Origin: a virus
IMG/VR virus record: IMGVR_UViG_3300037137_001220
Location: 1-41,961 of that record
Reading direction: 5' to 3' (one strand)
DNA length: 41,961 bases
Program-made: the position numbers and the translations under genes
Shown here: one piece after another, positions 38,812 to 41,961 of the stretch
How positions within the stretch are numbered: position 1 is the first letter of the stretch
How the letters are laid out: each line of letters opens with the position of its first letter
Notes under the pieces: generated by a model
Database searches by the model: none
What the model was told of the DNA's origin: nothing
Seen by the model: only the letters and a program-made list of their open reading frames with translations

Positions 38812-39957
38812 ATGTCGGTCCGAATACGCAACGGAAAATTCGTAATCGATTATTACCCTCATGGCCGGCATGGGAAGCGGGTGAGAGTCAGTCTGTCGGA
38901 TTCCGTCACTGACATCGAAGATGCCCTGACTATCGAGCGGGATCTGAAGGCAATCCTTAAGAGTGATCCCACGGAATCCCTATCGGTCCATTCCACTATC
39001 GCGGATCTCGCTCCGGAGTATCTGGATTATATCGACATGCATCGGCAGCCGGCCACCTACCAGGACATAAAGGGTGTTTTCCTGAACCATATCAGTCGGA
39101 TATTGGGGAAGGTGAAAATTGACGAAGTCTGCCTGAACCATATCAATATCTATAAGCGGCTCCGAAAAACGGAAAAGACCCTCAATCAAAAGAAGGCTCA
39201 TCTGGCCCGGCCGGTATCGAATCGCACCATCAGCAAGGAACTCGTCTATCTTTCCGGCTTCTTGCGGTGGTGCGAAAAGAACGGCATCGCTAAACAGCGG
39301 CAATTCAGGATCGAAAAACTACCCTATTGCCGGCCGATCCCGACCGTTCTCACCCCAGACGAGGCCGTCGCGCTCATACAGAACGCCGCCCCCCCTTATC
39401 GGGTATTCCTCCTACTTCTCTATAGCACCGGCATCCGTTTCAACGAGGGCCGCCGGCTGAAATGGTCGGATGTCGATTTCCCAAATCGGATCTTCAAAAT
39501 CATCGGCAAGGGAAACAAACCGAACCTGCTGCCGATGTCGGATTGGCTCTATGACGAACTGAGTGACCTGTATAAGGCCAGCTCATCGCCCTGGGTATTC
39601 CCGTCCTCGACTGACAAACAGAAGCCTCTCTGTGACGTCAGGAAGGCCATAGCCAGGGCAAAAGCCGGGGCCGGCATCACCAAGCGCGTCTATCCGCACC
39701 TGTTGCGCCACAGCCTGGCCACGCATCTCCTGGAGCGAGGAAACGACATCCGCATCATCCAGGAGATCTTGAACCACTCGGACATCAGCACGACCGAATT
39801 CTACACCCACGTAGCCACCGCCAATAAGAAACAGGCCCTCAATACCCTCGACCTGGAGGCCCTGAGATATCCGGTGACTACAAAAACAGGTGATAAATCA
39901 AAGGCTATGACCACTGACGAATCCACAGAACCAAAGCCCAAGCATGTTTCCTCATGA
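38812..39957 (+). CDS. int: Phage integrase, tyrosine recombinase (381 aa)
   Basis: Full phage integrase: N-terminal arm-binding part (MSVRIRNGKFVIDYYPHGRH), core-binding domain (about 60-170) and catalytic domain with Arg209 (STGIRFNE), Lys233 (GKGNK), His296-x-x-Arg299, His322 (LNHSD) and Tyr331 (EFYTH). It is last in the rightward operon, and its TGA touches the attP core (39956..40002), the normal int-attP layout. It integrates the phage at a tRNA-Arg(UCG) gene. Confidence 0.92.
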   Translation: MSVRIRNGKFVIDYYPHGRHGKRVRVSLSDSVTDIEDALTIERDLKAILKSDPTESLSVHSTIADLAPEYLDYIDMHRQPATYQDIKGVFLNHISRILGKVKIDEVCLNHINIYKRLRKTEKTLNQKKAHLARPVSNRTISKELVYLSGFLRWCEKNGIAKQRQFRIEKLPYCRPIPTVLTPDEAVALIQNAAPPYRVFLLLLYSTGIRFNEGRRLKWSDVDFPNRIFKIIGKGNKPNLLPMSDWLYDELSDLYKASSSPWVFPSSTDKQKPLCDVRKAIARAKAGAGITKRVYPHLLRHSLATHLLERGNDIRIIQEILNHSDISTTEFYTHVATANKKQALNTLDLEALRYPVTTKTGDKSKAMTTDESTEPKPKHVSS

Positions 39958-40072
39958 CTTCGAATCCGTAGGTCGCCCGTTCGAGTCGGGCCGGGCGCAC
40001 CAGTAATAACAGGGGTTATGCGGCATTTCATGGGCCCTTGTGCTGATCCTCTGGTGACTACGCAGTGACTAC
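39873..40072 (+). promoter_or_regulatory. Possible integrase arm-type sites flanking attP
   Basis: GGTGACTAC occurs at 39873..39881 and 40053..40061, and AGTGACTAC at 40064..40072, all direct. One lies 74 bases before and two 50-61 bases after the attP core, like P and P' arm sites. The first is inside the integrase gene. Other phage integrases are known to need such repeats; these are not tested. Confidence 0.45.
39956..40002 (+). other. attP core: 3' end of tRNA-Arg(UCG)
   Basis: Contains anticodon loop CTTCGAA (anticodon TCG), T-arm GCCCG-TTCGAGT-CGGGC, acceptor strand CGGGCGC, then A and CCA. The phage carries only this 3' part, as expected when attB is the 3' end of a host tRNA-Arg gene. 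On integration the tRNA would be rebuilt. Only an attP is seen, so the window is the excised circle. Confidence 0.85.
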
Positions 40073-40080
40073 AATATAGT
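40003..40080. other. Convergent gap between attP and late-gene end
   Basis: Holds two of the GTGACTAC repeats and no gene. No intrinsic terminator is evident on either strand. Confidence 0.5.
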
Positions 40081-40413
40081 TTAACTCGTCACCGCCGCCA
40101 GGACCTTGAATTTTATGTCCGCCGATTTGTTGATGTTGTCCGATGCAAATGATAGCTTCAGCTCGGCAATATAATCTCCGGGGACCAAATCGAGATCATC
40201 CCTGGAAAGATTGACGCGCAATATTCCTGCCACGGCCTCCGTCTTATCAAATGACGAATCAAGTTTCTCTATCGCGAATGCCATATCAGACTTACGCTGT
40301 TTAAGTGCGAGTAGACATGTGGCGGTCGAGACATCGAGCGCCGCCCCTGCGGCCGTGATGGTAAGCCGAATCAATTTTGCCTCTTTTTGTTTGACGCTAA
40401 TCTCAAGGGCCAT
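40081..40413 (-). CDS. Baseplate-upper-like (BppU N-domain type) protein (110 aa)
   Basis: Short beta-sandwich pattern: MALEISVKQKEAKLIRLTIT, then ALDVSTATCLLALKQR and LVPGDYIAELKLSFASD, which matches the Ig-like N-terminal domain of baseplate upper proteins. Last gene of the wrapped tail cluster; its ATG overlaps the previous stop (TAATG). It probably forms part of the fibre-adhesion device. Confidence 0.65.
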   Translation of the reverse strand: MALEISVKQKEAKLIRLTITAAGAALDVSTATCLLALKQRKSDMAFAIEKLDSSFDKTEAVAGILRVNLSRDDLDLVPGDYIAELKLSFASDNINKSADIKFKVLAAVTS

Positions 40414-40553
40414 TATTCTACCTCCACCGCGATGGTAATCTCTTGCACCACGTCACAGGCAATCTGCACATCTCCGACCTCAACCTCTAATGCCAGGGGC
40501 TCCTGGATCAGTATCAGGTCGCCCGCCTCGCCCAGGCCCCGCGTGATAATCAT
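40413..40553 (-). CDS. Very small tail-region protein (46 aa)
   Basis: ATG 40553 overlaps the fibre gene stop (ATGA) and TAA 40413..40415 overlaps the next ATG. The peptide MIITRGLGEAGDLILIQEPL continues acidic and hydrophobic to VEVE. The double overlap argues that it is truly translated. No family recognised. Confidence 0.6.
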   Translation of the reverse strand: MIITRGLGEAGDLILIQEPLALEVEVGDVQIACDVVQEITIAVEVE

Positions 40554-41719
40554 ACCCGTCTCCGTTCAAAGACATTTCTGAATGCCGGGTCTCCAAGGCC
40601 GTCAAAGAGATCGAACCGGGCTATTTCCGTGACGTTATCCGCCTTGTACAAAATCATCTGATTCGTCGCATCGAGCTTCCACCTCCCGCCCTCGACGTCC
40701 GCCAGAAATGCCACGTCCGACTGGATGGCCGCAATCCCTGCGTTGTCCGGGGCCTCGTAATCGGCGTCGGCCAGGCGACTCGATACGGCCGCATCCAGAT
40801 TGCCCAAATCGGAGACCTTCGCCAGCACGGCCGATCCCTCGATCTCCGCAAGCGAAATGCTACTGATCCCGGCAATGGCCGCCTCAATCGCGGACTCATC
40901 CGCCGGGTCCGCCGGCAGGCGGGCGTCAATCGCTGCGATGGTCGCATTATCGGGAGAGATATAGTCCGCGGCGGCCAGACGGCTGGACACGGCGACATCC
41001 AGGTTGCCAAGGTCTGACACCTTGGCCAGCACTGTGGAGGCCTCTATCTCGCCCAGCGTCGGATGGCTCTGCATCTCGGCCAGGATGGACTGGGCTGTGC
41101 CCTCCAACGCCACCGCGCCGGTGGATAGGTTATCCAGATACCCGGCCCTATCTGCCGTAAGTCGTCCCTCCAACGTGCCAATGCCGGCGTTGTCCGGAGC
41201 GACATAGTCTGCCGCCGCCAGCCGGGTTGTGATTGTCTCCTGTGTCGCCATAAAGGCCAAGGCGATATTGGATGCGTCGGCAGGATCAGAAGGAAGCCGA
41301 CCGTCAATCGCCGCAATCCCGGAGTTATCCGGCGCAACATAGGCGGACGCGGCGAGTCTGGATGATACGGAGGCATCCAAATCAGTGGCGACATGCTCCT
41401 CGATTATCTTCCCGGCCTCTATGAGAAATTCCGCCCCGCCGGCGGCTTTGGGGTAGACATTGTAATTCGTGAATAAGTGGTACCACCCATCGTTCCACCC
41501 GGATTCATCCACGCTGCGGGCGTAATGGCCCGCCAAATTGACGGCGTCTATTTCGGTCATTGCAATCGCATTGGTAGTCCATGCAGCAGCTTTGAAGGTG
41601 CTGTCGGACCAATCATACAAATATCCGTCCGCGCCGCGCCGGATAATCAAGGACGTATTCGCGCTGACCCCGGCAATCGCTTCCCCATCATTGTTAAAGA
41701 TTGACCAGATCAGTTCCAT
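40550..41719 (-). CDS. Tail fibre / adhesin with four repeat units (389 aa)
   Basis: N-terminal Ig-like part (FNNDGEAIAGVSANTSLIIR), then repeats of VSSRLAAADYVAPDN and GIAAIDGRLP (about four, residues 115-340) that likely form a trimeric shaft. The C-terminus RWKLDATNQMILYKADNVTE then ARFDLFDGLGDPA resembles a conserved fibre terminus. DNA repeats (for example 40741..40861 against 40949..41055) underlie this. It lies 8 bases after the propeller gene. Confidence 0.75.
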   Translation of the reverse strand: MELIWSIFNNDGEAIAGVSANTSLIIRRGADGYLYDWSDSTFKAAAWTTNAIAMTEIDAVNLAGHYARSVDESGWNDGWYHLFTNYNVYPKAAGGAEFLIEAGKIIEEHVATDLDASVSSRLAASAYVAPDNSGIAAIDGRLPSDPADASNIALAFMATQETITTRLAAADYVAPDNAGIGTLEGRLTADRAGYLDNLSTGAVALEGTAQSILAEMQSHPTLGEIEASTVLAKVSDLGNLDVAVSSRLAAADYISPDNATIAAIDARLPADPADESAIEAAIAGISSISLAEIEGSAVLAKVSDLGNLDAAVSSRLADADYEAPDNAGIAAIQSDVAFLADVEGGRWKLDATNQMILYKADNVTEIARFDLFDGLGDPAFRNVFERRRV

Positions 41720-41727
41720 GAATACCC

Positions 41728-41961
41728 CTAAAAGAAGATCAGCGTGCGCCAGAATTCCGTCCCTACCTGGCGGCGATAATATAGATATTCTGCCTCATCC
41801 GCAGTTTTTATATAAACCAGTCCGTCTCCGACATGCGCCATGCCGGACGTATATGGGATGTTCGGTCCGACGAGCATGGTGTCCGTGGCAAGATCGTAAT
41901 ACAGGATTCTATGTGTGGCGTCTTTCTGCAACCAGATGCGGTCTCTTTTAGGATCGTAGAT
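41728..41961 (-). CDS. Kelch-like beta-propeller tail protein, 3' part (continues from base 1)
   Basis: The C-terminal end of the gene begun at 875: from 41815 it continues VYIKTADEAEYLYYRRQVG to the stop at 41728. Bases 41816..41961 duplicate 1..146 and so are part of the same gene counted twice. An alternative short start (MQKDATHRILYY) inside the overlap is not needed. A WRTLIFF tail ends the protein. Confidence 0.75.
   Translation of the reverse strand: MYDPKRDRIWLQKDATHRILYYDLATDTMLVGPNIPYTSGMAHVGDGLVYIKTADEAEYLYYRRQVGTEFWRTLIFF
41816..41961. repeat. Terminal overlap, right copy (pairs with 1..146)
   Basis: Same sequence as 1..146 with three mismatches in its last 20 bases (41942, 41944, 41960). 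Consistent with a circle read slightly more than once round, with a variant or error at the end. Confidence 0.85.

Overview
This window is the essentially complete, circularly closed genome of a temperate tailed phage with a long non-contractile tail (siphovirus). The first and last ~146 bases are the same sequence (1..146 and 41816..41961, exact for 126 bases, then 3 mismatches). A tail gene reads in frame through the junction, so the real unit is about 41,815 bp. There is a full head-tail gene set, a tail tape measure and no sheath gene. A CI-type repressor, an integrase and an attP copying the 3' end of a tRNA-Arg(UCG) show lysogeny. The host is probably Gram-negative: the phage encodes a lipoprotein with a lipobox and Mu/lambda-like modules. 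Nothing seen fixes the host genus.

Layout. Nearly everything lies on the minus strand. The late operon starts near 24,600 with an activator-type promoter and runs down: small and large terminase, portal fused to a MuF domain, prohead protease with embedded scaffold, decoration and capsid proteins, connector and gp10-like protein, a lysis block (XhlA-like, M15 endolysin, holin), tail terminator, tail tube, tail chaperone with a -1 frameshift, tape measure, lambda L/K/J-like tip proteins and fibres. It continues across the circle junction to a repeat-containing fibre and small baseplate-like genes ending at 40,081. A Mor-like activator (24800..25078) sits just upstream, behind a tyrosine recombinase. 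A copy of the promoter-like element also precedes the gene at 19,473.

An ~890-base non-coding stretch (26037..26928) holds five tandem 11-bp iterons plus inverted copies, a likely replication origin, next to a primase-helicase. The early operon runs from a Cro-like gene (37510) down to that primase and includes a Dam-type methylase, an OB-fold-like protein, a short tyrosine recombinase and several small proteins. A short rightward lysogeny operon (37540..39957) carries the repressor, a lipoprotein, a small membrane zinc-ribbon protein and the integrase, ending at attP.

The most striking feature is a five-cassette integron array (30764..32429) inserted in the early operon. Five attC-like sites of about 90 bp each follow one small ORF. 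At each of the five cassettes the inverse core site is the exact complement of the core at that cassette's own 5' boundary, which is the signature of IntI-type cassette insertion. No integron integrase is visible, so this is an attC cluster lacking an integrase (CALIN) carried by a temperate phage. Removing the array restores a compact 32-base intergenic gap with an intact ribosome binding site, so the insertion history can be read directly.
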